Assembly (NCBI GenBank): GCA_946183715.1
Contig: CAMHDB010000128.1
Coordinates: 1-5,727 of the forward strand
Length of the DNA stretch: 5,727 bases
Source: an uncultured Oscillibacter sp.
GTDB lineage: Bacteria > Bacillota > Clostridia > Oscillospirales > Oscillospiraceae
Reading direction: 5' to 3'
The translations under genes and the position numbers were made by a program. Each line of letters begins with the position of its first letter. Within the stretch, counting starts at the first letter, position 1. Positions 5,576 through 5,727 of this stretch are shown here, one piece after another. Below the pieces are notes generated by a model. The model was given only the letters and a program-made list of their open reading frames with translations. It was not told where the DNA came from and did not search any database.

Positions 5576-5605
5576 CGGCGGCGGGGAGAACGTTCCCCGC
5601 CGCTG
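5576..5605 (-). other. GC-rich hairpin just upstream of the methyltransferase ribosome-binding site
   Basis: The arms GCGGCGGGGA (5578-5587) and TCCCCGCCGC (5594-5603) are perfect 10-bp complements around a 6-nt loop. One G-T and one C-G pair can extend the stem to 5576-5605. In the minus-strand transcript the stem lies between the stop of the partial gene and the GGGAG Shine-Dalgarno (5571-5567) of the methyltransferase. No U-tract follows, so it is not a standard intrinsic terminator. It could influence translation initiation, mRNA processing or decay, but its role is inferred only from position. Confidence 0.6.
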
Positions 5606-5617
5606 ATACACTGTTGT

Positions 5618-5727
5618 TTACCACGGAAATTCAGACGGCGGCAAGTCCGGGAACAGCTTCCGCAGATTGTCCTTGTAGAACACCGGAAGGTTGTGCTTCC
5701 GAGCGTACTCCGTGATTTCATCCACCC
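5618..5727 (-). CDS. C-terminal end of an unidentified gene (cut by the right edge)
   Basis: An open frame runs from the window edge to a TAA at 5620-5618 and gives 35 complete codons, beginning VDEITEYARKHN and ending LPPSEFPW. The peptide is hydrophilic with regular charge spacing and ends in a Pro/aromatic-rich tail, which looks like real coding sequence. It is not in the frame of the downstream methyltransferase. The first visible codon is GTG, so a very short separate gene starting at 5725 cannot be excluded, but no ribosome-binding site can be judged from the two bases upstream. A continuation beyond the window is more likely. I do not recognise the family. The stop lies 58 bp upstream of the next gene's start. 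Confidence 0.55.
   Translation of the reverse strand, partial: VDEITEYARKHNLPVFYKDNLRKLFPDLPPSEFPW

Noticed and set aside
5576..5605. Intrinsic terminator before the 573-aa methyltransferase
   Set aside because: The stem is strong, but on the minus-strand transcript it is followed by CGGAAUGGGAG and not by a U-tract, and a ribosome-binding site follows directly.
5560..5721. 54-codon N-terminal extension of the 573-aa methyltransferase
   Set aside because: It overlaps the end of the upstream gene in a different frame and runs through the hairpin, and its Ser/Arg/Cys-rich sequence has no conserved motif. The ATG at 5559 has a well-placed GGGAG.
1..5727. CRISPR array, tRNA or rRNA, insertion sequence or attachment site
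   Set aside because: I saw no spaced identical direct repeats of the right length, no cloverleaf-like segment, no transposase or integrase motif, and no terminal inverted repeats with target duplications.

Overview
The window is a gene-dense stretch in which every supported gene lies on the minus strand, so transcription runs from right to left. It is GC-rich, roughly 60% by eye. Shine-Dalgarno sequences are strong, several genes overlap by 4 bp, and there is no gene-free stretch longer than 133 bp. The gene set (two unrelated-looking orphan cytosine-C5 DNA methyltransferases, a small HTH/Cys protein, a protein of the type databases call 'virulence-related', an amidoligase and a small zinc ribbon) is what I know from prophages, phages and integrative elements of Firmicutes, especially gut Clostridia. 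I read the window as part of such an element in a GC-rich host. The host lineage is inference; no integrase, structural or host marker gene is present.

Layout in transcription order (right to left): (1) 5727-5618, the last 35 codons of an unidentified gene cut by the window edge; (2) a GC-rich hairpin at 5576-5605, then a 573-aa C5 methyltransferase (5559-3838) with motifs in the usual order, a variant catalytic motif and a repeat-built target-recognition region; (3) a 97-aa HTH protein with a four-cysteine tail (3821-3528); (4) a 258-aa protein of unknown function (3531-2755), coupled to the previous gene by an ATGA overlap; (5) an intergenic region with a 13-bp perfect inverted repeat that contains the stop codon of gene 4; (6) a 316-aa amidoligase-fold enzyme (2621-1671); (7) a 71-aa zinc ribbon (1585-1370); (8) a 440-aa C5 methyltransferase (1373-51) coupled to gene 7 by a GTGA overlap, whose conserved motifs are circularly permuted. 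The last 50 bases hold only a short tandem repeat and perhaps the beginning of the next gene.

How they may work together: the two methyltransferases probably modify the element's own DNA, as orphan anti-restriction enzymes do. The HTH and zinc-ribbon proteins look like small nucleic-acid-binding accessories. The amidoligase and the 258-aa protein share a 40-residue C-terminal module (25 of 40 positions identical, no gaps). This is the best clue that these two neighbours act in one process or dock on the same partner. The two strongest observations are the permuted methyltransferase and this shared tail.
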